Below are positions 26,001 to 34,349 of a stretch of 64,000 bases of DNA, piece by piece; positions within the stretch are counted from its first letter, which is position 1, and each line of letters starts with the position of its first letter. Source of the stretch: Olivibacter sp. SDN3. GTDB taxonomy: Bacteria > Bacteroidota > Bacteroidia > Sphingobacteriales > Sphingobacteriaceae. The DNA lies in the NCBI RefSeq assembly GCF_014334135.1, contig NZ_CP060497.1, forward strand, positions 3,348,001 to 3,412,000, in the 5' to 3' direction. Under the pieces are notes generated by a model. The model made no database searches and had not been told where the DNA came from. It saw only the letters and a program-made list of their open reading frames with translations. The position numbers and the translations under genes are program-made.

Positions 26001-27268
26001 AAACCTTGGATGTCGTTTTTGATCACGATAAGATTGAGCGTATACTTTTTAATCTCTTGTCAAACGCGTTTAAGTTTACACCCGAAGGCGGAACTATCAC
26101 AATAGGTCTTGATGAAAAGGCTGAGCTGTCTGATGATAACTATGTGAGTCTCTTCATAACGGTTAAGGATACCGGTATTGGAATTCCAAAGCAAGATCAG
26201 GAGCGTATTTTCGACAGTTTTTTTCAGCATGATGTTGGGGAAGTAGTGCTCAATCAGGGAACGGGCATTGGCTTGGCTATAGCGCGGACTTTCGCACAAA
26301 TGCACGGGGGAAGACTCGATGTAAGCAGTGAATTGGGCAAAGGAAGCTGCTTTTCGTTGCACCTCCGTCTTAAGCGGGCCTTTGGCTTACCGGTATTCGA
26401 AGCATCGCGCCTACTAGGTGAGATGGATACTATTGATGAATCTGCAAGCGATCTGCCAGCAACAACCAATACGTCTGATCTTCCATCTTTGCTGATTATA
26501 GAAGACGATGATGATTTTCGCTTTTATATTAAAGACAATCTGAAATCATCCTGTCAAGTGTTTGAAGCGTCAAATGGAAAAGAGGGATGGCAGCGAGCAC
26601 TCTTTCATCATCCTGACATTATTGTTTGCGATGTACATATGCCGATCATGAATGGATTGGAATTGGTACAAAAGCTTAAAGCTGACCGTCGGACGAAGCA
26701 TATTCCCGTTATTTTATTAACGGCTGCCGAAGCCAAAAATGGTCTTCTGTGTAGCTTGGAGTGCGGTGCGAGTGATTACATCACCAAGCCTTTTGACTTT
26801 GCAGTATTACAGGCCAAGGTCAATAGTTTATTAACGTTAAATCAAGCATTAAAAGATACTTATTCAAAACAGCTGTCCATCGAAGCTCCGAAAGCAGTGA
26901 TTGTTTGTGAGAAGGAACGGTTTTTAAAGAAAGTGGCCGCCTTTATTTATGAGAATATGGGGAACACGCAGCTGTCGGTAGAAACTTTAAGCGCTTACCT
27001 TGCCATTAGCCGCGCGTCGCTCTATAACCGACTTCTGGCCTATACAGGAATGACTCCTGTGGATTTTATACGTTCTGCAAAATTAGAACGCGCAGCTTTG
27101 CTTTTAGAGAAAAGTGATATGACCGTAGCAGAAGTAGCCTATGAAACAGGTTTTGCAAATCCAAATTATTTCACTAAAGTGTTTAAAGGGAAGTATCAAC
27201 AAACACCTTCGGAATTTATCTTATCCGTTAGGAAAGGCAATCGGAATGTTTTGATAACAGAGAATTAA
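23093..27268 (+). CDS. hybrid two-component system regulator (HTCS)
   Basis: About 1391 residues from the ATG at 23093; an in-frame GTG at 23063 would put ten residues before the signal sequence. Order: signal/anchor (IIIKMLFGVLICTPISILSQ); a periplasmic sensor of 14 or so Reg_prop beta-propeller repeats (LWIGT.GGGL type); a Y_Y_Y domain (YRLEGFDKTWMPVG ... PGTYTFHVKASN); one transmembrane helix; HisKA with His in NLSHEFRTPISLI; HATPase (NLLSNAFKFTP, DTGIGIP); a receiver with Asp in IIVCDVHMPIMNG; and an AraC helix-turn-helix (ETGFANPNYFTKVFKGKYQQ). Such proteins sense oligosaccharides in the periplasm and activate the local PUL. It sits between the first SusCD and the GH10 gene, and is the obvious candidate to bind the 21-nt-period repeats. 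Confidence 0.95.
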   Translation: MRARILIIPEIIIKMLFGVLICTPISILSQELPRSFKTYSAEDGLSSSTIYDILKDEFGFLWLATEDGLNRFDGTTFKSYRYDPQQAGGLRTNHVTALHEGGDGSLWIGTNGGALSFYDRSRDSIISYEVEIDHRDFSTAITAIASDNNGFVWVASYGGLYIIDAKTKHVVDRPAYNAVMNQLNGMNSLTLFYDSQERMWIGTDEGLFLYTKDLTLNKHYRSSNGIEGLADNEVMAIAEDSKKRMWIGTMNGISLFNPNGSHNRNFNTSTTNGRISSNTIYALATDGDSGVWVGTDEGLDILDISSFTSTHIRPNSREVHSLSSRSIRSILIDHAGIYWIGTFQGGLNKYDKNLSHFVLKESNPFDPSGLRAPVVTSFAEHEGNAFVGTDGGGLHFYNRNLDLFEHIELESSTNDRPHDLNILAMTMTRNGKLWIGTYHDGLFGYDPLKKVTKRYHKGNNAKDLNHNDVFCVKEDRQQRLWIGTNGGGINILSKSGDQIEKYVHQSSNEGDPRQPSSNYIRALEEDSKGQMWVGTYGSGISVFNPETGRFVFYTKQNSALPSNYILAIKEDQAGNIWVGTEGNGVGLLKRGDTSFQTFSETDGLINSVVVNIVEDQSGKLWFSTNRGLTCYEASQEKFKSYSRQVGLQSGAFMRGAGICLADGALFFGGQKGMNYFHPENLKTNYNVPPVVLTDLMVNNKLVEPTTDGPIKVPLMLSSEVRLKYRQNFAIAFEALNFTAPEQNNYMYRLEGFDKTWMPVGKEHSAYYTNLDPGTYTFHVKASNNDGIWNEDGTSITVFVAPPFWRTNFAYAMYILCFLGGGWYMRHRGIKKLRANFAVEQERLRSKQLIEQERQEAEHLHRLDRMKIKFLTNLSHEFRTPISLIMGPVDQLLTTIKDDGTSSQLTLIKRNARRLLNLVNQLLDFRKMEEQEVKLHCSRGNIVAFLEEVSDVFNDMALRKKLDYAFYSELETLDVVFDHDKIERILFNLLSNAFKFTPEGGTITIGLDEKAELSDDNYVSLFITVKDTGIGIPKQDQERIFDSFFQHDVGEVVLNQGTGIGLAIARTFAQMHGGRLDVSSELGKGSCFSLHLRLKRAFGLPVFEASRLLGEMDTIDESASDLPATTNTSDLPSLLIIEDDDDFRFYIKDNLKSSCQVFEASNGKEGWQRALFHHPDIIVCDVHMPIMNGLELVQKLKADRRTKHIPVILLTAAEAKNGLLCSLECGASDYITKPFDFAVLQAKVNSLLTLNQALKDTYSKQLSIEAPKAVIVCEKERFLKKVAAFIYENMGNTQLSVETLSAYLAISRASLYNRLLAYTGMTPVDFIRSAKLERAALLLEKSDMTVAEVAYETGFANPNYFTKVFKGKYQQTPSEFILSVRKGNRNVLITEN

Positions 27269-27293
27269 TGTCTGTATCAAATAGAAGGATTGT

Positions 27294-27360
27294 TTTTGAC
27301 ATTTTTATCTCTTTTTTATTCATAAGGAGCGATTCAATTTGCTGGCCTTACCTAGTTTTG
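27294..27360 (+). promoter_or_regulatory. predicted HTCS operator and promoter of GH10-GH3
   Basis: TTTTGACATTTTTATC starts at 27294 and a weaker unit TTTATTCATA at 27315, 21 nt later. The -7 box TAGTTTTG lies at 27353-27360, exactly 59 nt after the first unit. The GH10 ATG is 127 nt downstream. The first unit differs from the susC-1 unit at few positions; the second is degenerate. Confidence 0.65.
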
Positions 27361-27486
27361 TTGCATATTCCCGATAATACAGGAAGATTTTCGGGCAATA
27401 CCTTACAAATCAATTGCGGTACACGCTTTATACACTTTTGTAAGGCTACTTACAAGTTATAAATTACCTTTAAAATATCGATACCG

Positions 27487-28575
27487 ATGAAATCACTTCC
27501 GTATTTTCTTCTGAGCCTATGCTGCATTATTGTTGCAGAGCCAAGTCTCGCACAGCAACAGCAGGAGCTGGGACTAAAAGACTATTATCACAATTTGTTT
27601 CCTATAGGGGTGGCGGTCAATGGTCGGGCAATAAAAGGCGATGAAGCGGCATTGATAAAACAGGAGTTTAATAGTATTACAGCAGAAAATGCGATGAAAA
27701 TGGGACCGATACATCCTGAAGAAAATCGTTACAATTGGGGATTGGCCGATAGCATAGTGCATTTTGCTTCTGCCAACAATTTGCGTGTGCGTGGACACAC
27801 CTTACTATGGCATCAGCAAACACCTAAGTGGATTTTTGTAGACGAGAACGGGGATCAGGTAAGTAAGGAATTGTTGTTAAAACGTCTCCGCGAACATATA
27901 TTGGCAGTAGTGGGAAGGTACAAAGGAAAGATATATGCCTGGGATGTCGTGAATGAAGCGATAGATGATAACCCAGAGAAATTTTTGCGTGAGTCTAAAT
28001 GGATGGAAATTATTGGCGAAGAAGTTTTTGCAAGAGCTTTTGAATACGCGCACGAAGCTGACCCAGACGCGCTCTTATTTTACAATGATTATAACAGCGA
28101 ACGCCCGGAGAAGCGTGAACGCATCCTGCGCTTGTTGAAAAATTTGACGGAAGCAGGAGTGCCGATCCATGGTGTGGGATTACAAGGGCATTGGTCGATA
28201 TTTGAACCGTCGGAGACCGATTTGGAAGAGGCTATTGAACGCTACGCATCACTGGGGCTGCAATTGCATATTACAGAGTTGGATATGTCGGTCTATCCTT
28301 GGGAGAAGGAAAGACGACAGAAGCGGGCGGATGAGTCGGATGCTTATACACCGGAGCTCGAGCAAAAGCAAATCGATCAATTCGAGAAAGTTTTTGGTAT
28401 ATTCAGGAAGTATGCTGAACACATCACCAATGTTACATTTTGGAATGTTTCAGATCGTTATTCTTGGTTAGACCACTATCCGGTACATGGGCGTAAAAAT
28501 TACCCGCTACTTTTTGACCAAAATTTACAGCGAAAGAAAGCCTATTGGAAGGTAGTGGATTTTAAGAAGGATTAA
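27487..28575 (+). CDS. GH10 endo-1,4-beta-xylanase
   Basis: A 362-residue secreted enzyme (signal peptide ending VAEPSLAQ) that cleaves internal beta-1,4 bonds in xylan. The GH10 barrel covers nearly all of the protein: FNSITAENAMKMGPIHPEEN, then RGHTLLWHQQTPKW, the acid/base Glu157 in WDVVNEAI, VGLQGHW, and the nucleophile Glu264 in HITELDMS. Length is that of a single-domain GH10 without CBM. It lies 218 nt after the HTCS gene with its own predicted operator/promoter in the gap, and is followed by the GH3 gene, giving an endo/exo pair for xylan breakdown. Confidence 0.97.
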   Translation: MKSLPYFLLSLCCIIVAEPSLAQQQQELGLKDYYHNLFPIGVAVNGRAIKGDEAALIKQEFNSITAENAMKMGPIHPEENRYNWGLADSIVHFASANNLRVRGHTLLWHQQTPKWIFVDENGDQVSKELLLKRLREHILAVVGRYKGKIYAWDVVNEAIDDNPEKFLRESKWMEIIGEEVFARAFEYAHEADPDALLFYNDYNSERPEKRERILRLLKNLTEAGVPIHGVGLQGHWSIFEPSETDLEEAIERYASLGLQLHITELDMSVYPWEKERRQKRADESDAYTPELEQKQIDQFEKVFGIFRKYAEHITNVTFWNVSDRYSWLDHYPVHGRKNYPLLFDQNLQRKKAYWKVVDFKKD

Positions 28576-28701
28576 AATGAATACACAATAATGAAGTTGA
28601 AAAAGGCCAAATTCTAATACAGGACCATGGTGACATCGTGTATTTTAAAAATATCAAGATAAAAAAGCTTCCTTAAACTCGAATTATAAAATAGCGCGAA
28701 T

Positions 28702-31324
28702 ATGAAAAATATAAATGGCCTAGTGACTGCATTTCTTATTTTTTTTATCGCGATGCAGCTTCCGTTATACGGACAAAACCATGAATTTCCATTTGAAAAT
28801 CCACAGCTGTCCTTTGAAGAAAGAGTGACAGATTTGGTTCAGCGGATGACCTTGGAAGAAAAGGTCTCGCAAATGTTGAATGCTGCGCCGGCTATACCGC
28901 GGTTAAACATTCCTTCCTATGACTGGTGGAATGAAACTTTACACGGAGTTGCGCGTACACCGTTCCCGGTAACCGTTTATCCGCAAGCTATAGCGATGGC
29001 GGCTACTTTTGACACGACGGCACTATTTAAAATGGCCGACTATTCTGCTCTTGAGGGACGGGTCGTTTACAATAAGGCAGTGGCTATGGGGAGAACGAAT
29101 GAACGCTACTTAGGCTTGACTTATTGGACGCCCAATATCAATATTTTTCGTGACCCCAGATGGGGAAGGGGACAGGAAACATATGGCGAGGATCCATATT
29201 TGACTGCTGCATTGGGCAAAGCATTTGTAAGGGGTTTACAGGGCGACGATGAAAAATATTTAAAAGCTGCAGCATGTGCTAAACATTATGCTGTGCATAG
29301 CGGGCCCGAACCTGAACGTCATATTTTTAATGTGGATGTAAATGCCTATGACTTATGGGATACCTATTTGCCAGCATTTGAGGAGTTAGTGGTCGACGCA
29401 AAGGTTGCCGGTGTGATGTGTGCTTACAATGCCTTTCGCACACAACCCTGCTGTGGCAGTGATCTGTTGATGACCGATATAATGGGATTTCAAGGGTTAT
29501 GTAACTTCTGACTGCTGGGCGATAGATGACTTTTTTAAAAATCATAAAACACATGCGTCTGCAGCGGATGCGGCCGCAGATGCCGTATACCACGGCACGG
29601 ATTTGGATTGTGGTACCGACGCTTACAAAGCGTTGGTACAAGCTGTTAAGGAAGGTAAGATTACCGAAGAGAGTATTGATACATCTGTAAAACGCTTATT
29701 CATGATACGTTTTCGCCTGGGTATGTTCGATCCAGTATCTATGGTGAAATATGCGCAAACACCCGATTCTATCCTAGAATCCAGTATACATGGGAAGCAT
29801 GCGTTAGAAATGGCGCGAAGTTCAGCAGTATTATTAAAAAATGAGCAGCACACGCTACCGCTTCGTAAAAACCTAAAGAAAGTAGTTGTACTCGGTCCGA
29901 ATGCCGATAATGCAATTGCTATTTTAGGCAATTATAATGGTATTCCCTCAAAGTTATCTACGGTTCTAGACGGAATCCGGCAAAAGGTTGGAGCAGCGAC
30001 TGAAATTATATATGAGCAGGCAATAAATTTCACCAATGATACGCTCCTTACTTATGCCGAAATGGAGGGCAAATATACTTTTAATGGCAGGCCGGGTGTT
30101 CACGCCCGCTATTTTTCCAATACTGCGATGAAAGGAGATCCTATTTTCGAAAGATATGAAAATACTATTGATCACTTCTGGCAGGAAGGGGAAACTATTG
30201 CAGATGGATTACGTGCCAATGATTTCTCCGTTCACTTTCAGACCGATTTCCACGCAGATCATGATAGCCCCTTGGTGTTTGAAGTGGAAGCAGATGATGG
30301 ATATCGTCTTATTGTAAATGACGATACCGTTCTGAATGCGTGGGAGCGAAACCGTTGGGGAGCGAAAACGTATACACTTAACACTAAAAGAGATAGCGTT
30401 TATCATCTGGAATTGGAATACTGGCAAGGTGGGGGGAAAGGTAATATCCGTTTAAGTGCAGGAAATTTCCAAAGAACAGATTTTAAGCAGTTAGCCGAAC
30501 AGCATAAGGATACAGACGCATTTATATTTGTGGGAGGAATTTCTCCACAACTTGAAGGTGAAGAAATGCAGGTAGATTACCCGGGCTTCAATGGGGGAGA
30601 TCGCACCTCTATTTTACTACCGACGGTACAGACAGCATTGATGAAGGAACTCCAGGCAACAGGAAAGCCGGTTGTGTTTGTCATGATGACGGGCAGTGCG
30701 ATTGCCATTCCTTGGGAGGCAGATCATTTACCGGCGATTTTAAACGCATGGTATGGTGGGCAGGCAGCAGGTACTGCAGTAGCTGATATTCTGTTTGGTG
30801 ACTATAATCCATCCGGTCGTCTGCCAGTTACATTCTATCGTGGAGACGAGGATCTTGTGGCCTTCAACGACTACAATATGGATAATCGTACTTATCGCTA
30901 CTTTAAAGGTAAACCACTTTATGGGTTTGGATACGGTCTGAGTTACACATCGTTTAAGTACGAAGATGTTCAGCTTCCCAAAAAGTTAAAAAAGGGAGAG
31001 TCAGTTCAAGTTAAAACACGCGTCCGTAATGTCGGAGATAGGGATGGCGACGAAGTGGTACAGCTTTATATTGTAAACAGTAAGGGAAGGGATAAGATGC
31101 CACTAAAGTCGTTAAAGGGATTCCGACGCATTCACCTAAAAGCCGGAGAGGCGAAAGAGCTTACTTTTGAGCTATCCCCAAAAGCCTTATCATACGTCCA
31201 AGACGATGGTAGCAGCGCTTTGCTTGAAGGAGAAGTAGAAATTGCGATAGGAGGCGTTCAGCCCGGGGAACAGAATGATGTCAAGAATACGGACTTACAG
31301 AGAAGGACTGTGTATATCAATTGA
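28702..31324 (+). pseudogene. GH3 beta-xylosidase-type enzyme with PA14 insert, frameshifted
   Basis: Two frames make up one GH3 protein. The first (28702-29511) gives the signal peptide and most of the first domain (YDWWNETLHGVARTPFPVTV; NIFRDPRWGRGQETYGEDPY; AKHYAVHSGPE) and stops just before the nucleophile loop. The second continues in another frame from about 29494 with TSDCWAIDDFF, carrying the catalytic Asp, then a second domain with a PA14 insertion (ARYFSN...FSVHFQTDF) and a C-terminal fibronectin-like domain to 31324. One extra T in GGGTTATGTAACT near 29491 explains the break. A few residues before it also look deleted (TDIMGFQG). The enzyme would release xylose from xylo-oligosaccharides but cannot be made intact as read. 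Confidence 0.85.
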
Positions 31325-31365
31325 TCACTCATCTTTCCATCAAATACCGGGAACTGCATAAAATT

Positions 31366-31596
31366 TCAATTCCTCGTAATAGAAGTCCTGTAGGCTCTTA
31401 GTTTGTCGTGGATCCAAAGGCCAGGCCCGTAATGATGATCCCAACCCATGATATCACGCAGTCCAAGTGGAGTCATATAGTCGACTACAGCTCCCCCTGA
31501 AGCTATCATTGGGTTTTGCACATCCGCTACCATAGCCTGGTCGCAGCCGAAAGTAAGTTTGACCCATTCCGCGGCAACATCTGTGGCTTTTTTCGC
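31366..31596 (-). pseudogene. GH67 alpha-glucuronidase, C-terminal remnant
   Basis: A minus-strand frame open from 31596 to the TGA at 31366-31368 encodes KKATDVAAEWVKLTFGCDQA, then VVDYMTPLGLRDIMGWDHHY, then GPGLW. The YMTPLGL..IM...HHYGPGPW motif is diagnostic for the end of GH67 alpha-glucuronidases, which remove methylglucuronic acid from xylan ends. Only about 75 of some 700 residues remain. It lies just after the minus-strand susC-susD-GH43 operon, where a GH67 would be expected in a complete glucuronoxylan locus. It fills the 313-nt gap between GH3 and GH43. Confidence 0.8.
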
Positions 31597-31637
31597 TCAT
31601 CTCAGTCAAGGTCCATTAAATGTTATATCTGTATGTG

Positions 31638-32729
31638 TTACTCAGTAAAGGGATCAATCATTGCAATTGTGCCATCTTCATGATGTGTTAGCTCAGTTAC
31701 TTTTACGTTACGTAAATGTGTTTTCCCCGAACGTTCAGTATCGTGATAGAAAAGATACCATTTACCATCAAACTCAACAATGGAATGGTGGGTAGTCCAG
31801 CCTTGCACGGGTTTCATGAAGTGTCCGGCGAAAGTAAAAGGCCCTGTTGGAGAATCACCTATGGCATATGCCAGAAAGTGTGTGTCGCCGGTAGAATAAC
31901 TAAAGTAATAGCGATCCTGGTATTTATGCATCCATGCACCTTCAAAAAATCGCCTATCATGGTCCCCTCCGAGGATTTCGTTCCCGGCACTATCGATTAG
32001 CTTTGCGTTTTGTACCTGACCATCAAATTCCACCATATTATCTTTTAGCTTAACTACCCTACAGCTAATCGCTGGCTGATTATCTTGCTCCAGATCAGTT
32101 AGAGACCCCGCTGCGTCATATTCATTGTTTTCCCATTGTTGCAACTGACCGCCCCAAATACCACCAAAATACATGTACGTACTGCCGTCAGTATCCGTAA
32201 ATACTGCTGGGTCAATACTGAAACTGCCTGCAATTGGTTCAGGAAGTGCTTTGAAAGGCCCTTCGGGAGAATGCGATGTAGCAACACCGATCCGAAAAAC
32301 ATCGTCCTTGTCTTTTGCAGGAAAATAGAGGTAATAGGTGCCGTCTTTGTAGGCTGCATCCGGAGCCCATAATTGTCTTGACGCCCAGGGAATGTCTTCG
32401 ACGGCTAATGCAACCCCGTGATCAGTTACATCGCCATCAATTTTGTCCATGGAAAACACATGATAATCCCGCATTGCAAAATGGTCTCCGTTATCGTTTT
32501 CACTCGTTCCAGCATCGATGTCGTGTGAAGGATAAATATAAATTTTGCCATTGAACACGTGAGCTGATGGGTCTGCTGTATAAATTGAATCAATCAGTGG
32601 AGAAGAGCGAAATTGTAGGGTGTCGTTGGCGGCTACCTCATCAGACTCTTTTTTCTGTTCTTGATTACAACTAGCAAACGCTAGCAGTATACATGTTGAT
32701 AATGTACTAAGATTTGCGAAATTTCTCAT
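31638..32729 (-). CDS. GH43 lipoprotein (subfamily 1-like), xylosidase / arabinofuranosidase
   Basis: A 363-residue single-domain GH43 with a lipobox (LLAFASC). Base Asp in IYTADPSAHVFNGKIYIYPS, modulator in SIDPAVFTDTDG, acid Glu in RFFEGAWMHKYQ, and TTHHSIVEFDGKWYLFYHD at the last blade. The pattern YTADPSAHVF..KIYIYPSHD is typical of GH43 subfamily 1 exo-enzymes acting on xylo- and arabino-oligosaccharides. It follows susD by 49 nt on the same strand and is probably the third gene of the susC-susD operon under the predicted HTCS promoter at 37.7 kb. Confidence 0.9.
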   Translation of the reverse strand: MRNFANLSTLSTCILLAFASCNQEQKKESDEVAANDTLQFRSSPLIDSIYTADPSAHVFNGKIYIYPSHDIDAGTSENDNGDHFAMRDYHVFSMDKIDGDVTDHGVALAVEDIPWASRQLWAPDAAYKDGTYYLYFPAKDKDDVFRIGVATSHSPEGPFKALPEPIAGSFSIDPAVFTDTDGSTYMYFGGIWGGQLQQWENNEYDAAGSLTDLEQDNQPAISCRVVKLKDNMVEFDGQVQNAKLIDSAGNEILGGDHDRRFFEGAWMHKYQDRYYFSYSTGDTHFLAYAIGDSPTGPFTFAGHFMKPVQGWTTHHSIVEFDGKWYLFYHDTERSGKTHLRNVKVTELTHHEDGTIAMIDPFTE

Positions 32730-32778
32730 TTGTTTTTTCTATATACGTATTAAAAATAAAGTTTTCTCGATTTACAAT

Positions 32779-34338
32779 TTAATAACCTGGGTTCTGCTGC
32801 CCGCTCAGTTCAGGATTATTATCCATTTCTGCAGTCGGAATAGGCAATAACTCATCTCGTCCTGGCCGAAAGTAAGCGATTGGCTCACTTGTGAAATAGT
32901 TGAGTGGCCGCCACCGGAGGATATCCAGGTTGCGGATAGATTCGTTAGATAACTCAACCATTTTTTCGTGCATAATCGCTCGTATAACATCCGTTTTACT
33001 GGCCATCGGATATTGTGCTGTAGGGTATGGGGGCATGGCGACAGAAGCCCGCGCGCGAACCTGGTTCAGATATCCTACTGACGCAGATAAGTTGCCGAGT
33101 TCGGCTTCGCATTCAGCCAAATTAATCAAAACTTCTGCAAAACGTATGATTCGCTGGTTATTACCGCCAGGATGATAGCTCGCACGACTTTTATCTTCCT
33201 TATACAGAATCATGAATTTTCTGAAACTAACTTTTATACGTACACCATTAACTAAAGAGGCATTGCCATTCTGATCAGCATCGGTCAACACATCTGCTCC
33301 ATTATTATAGCGATCGCCAGTCTGGTAGAAGCTGAAGGAGAATCGAGGATCTGTTTTCGCTGCACCAGTTTCAGTATTTTCGAACTCATTTAACAGCTTA
33401 TTCGAAGGGATAAGATTTCTCCAGGCTACGGGGTTATATTCTTGGTTACGGATAGTGGATTGTGCGGCATTCGGGGAGTCGTCGGTACCCCAGTTGAAGT
33501 CATTATCCCCCTTGTCGACATATACTATTTCAAAAATAGATTCGCTGTTAAATTCAGTTTCCTCTTCAAAATTGTCAAGATAGCGATCGGTCAACTGGTA
33601 GCCGTCTGCGCCTGCTGTTGGAATTTTAAGTAGTTCGTCTCGGGCACCGGAATAATCTCCACGCTGCATTAACACCCTTCCTAATAGCGCGTTCGCAGCA
33701 GAGCGGGTAGCACGGCCATTATCAGTGGCCGATTTACCGGGAAGAATTTCAGCTGCTTCGCTAAGGTCTTGGATAATTACGCCGTAAATTTCATCAACAT
33801 CTGCCCTGTCCTGATAGTCGGACGGTGTTTTTACGGTCTCCACATAAAGCGGAACCGCTCCCCATTTCGAAACCAGTTCAAAGTATGCCCACGCGCGTAA
33901 GAACTTTGCTTCCGCCAGAACACGATCGCGCAAGCCCGGGTTGTCCGTCACGTTTGGCCCATTTTCAATAACCGTATTTGCACGATGAACTACCGTGTAT
34001 AAACCATTCCACACGGCATTCATAACGCTATTGGTAGGGTCAACGTTTCCGTTTAAAATCTGTCCTCGAGGAACCTCTAATTGACTTCCCCCGGCAGCAA
34101 CTTCATCACTGCGTAAGTCGTGTAAAAAAAACCATTCACGTGCCACAAGGTTGATTCCTCTTACAGTTGCGTATATCGCATTCGCCCCGGCGAGTAATTC
34201 GTCGCCTGTTTGAAAGTATTGGTCGGTAGAGACTACGTTTTCGTTACTGGTATCCAGCGCATCTTTTTTGCAGGAATAGATGCTTAAAAAACTGAGTATG
34301 ATGACCAATAGTAGTCGGTATTTGATTAATGTTTTCAT
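32779..34338 (-). CDS. SusD/RagB-family outer-membrane glycan-binding lipoprotein
   Basis: A 519-residue lipoprotein with lipobox (FLSIYSC, Cys23). The SusD helical segments are AEAKFLRAWAYFELVSKWGA, ALLGRVLMQRGDYSGA, FAEVLINLAECEAELGN and VRARASV, with the C-terminal ELLPIPTAEMDNNPELSGQQ ending in NPGY. It starts 12 nt after the susC stop. It serves as the lid and binding protein of the second SusCD pair. Sequence and size differ clearly from the first SusD, so the two pairs probably prefer different xylan or arabinoxylan fragments (inference). Confidence 0.95.
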   Translation of the reverse strand: MKTLIKYRLLLVIILSFLSIYSCKKDALDTSNENVVSTDQYFQTGDELLAGANAIYATVRGINLVAREWFFLHDLRSDEVAAGGSQLEVPRGQILNGNVDPTNSVMNAVWNGLYTVVHRANTVIENGPNVTDNPGLRDRVLAEAKFLRAWAYFELVSKWGAVPLYVETVKTPSDYQDRADVDEIYGVIIQDLSEAAEILPGKSATDNGRATRSAANALLGRVLMQRGDYSGARDELLKIPTAGADGYQLTDRYLDNFEEETEFNSESIFEIVYVDKGDNDFNWGTDDSPNAAQSTIRNQEYNPVAWRNLIPSNKLLNEFENTETGAAKTDPRFSFSFYQTGDRYNNGADVLTDADQNGNASLVNGVRIKVSFRKFMILYKEDKSRASYHPGGNNQRIIRFAEVLINLAECEAELGNLSASVGYLNQVRARASVAMPPYPTAQYPMASKTDVIRAIMHEKMVELSNESIRNLDILRWRPLNYFTSEPIAYFRPGRDELLPIPTAEMDNNPELSGQQNPGY

Positions 34339-34349
34339 CCGATTTGCGT

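Noticed and set aside
29491-29511. Programmed ribosomal frameshifting in the GH3 gene
   Set aside because: There is no slippery heptamer or downstream structure, and GH3 enzymes are not known to use recoding. A simple insertion explains it.
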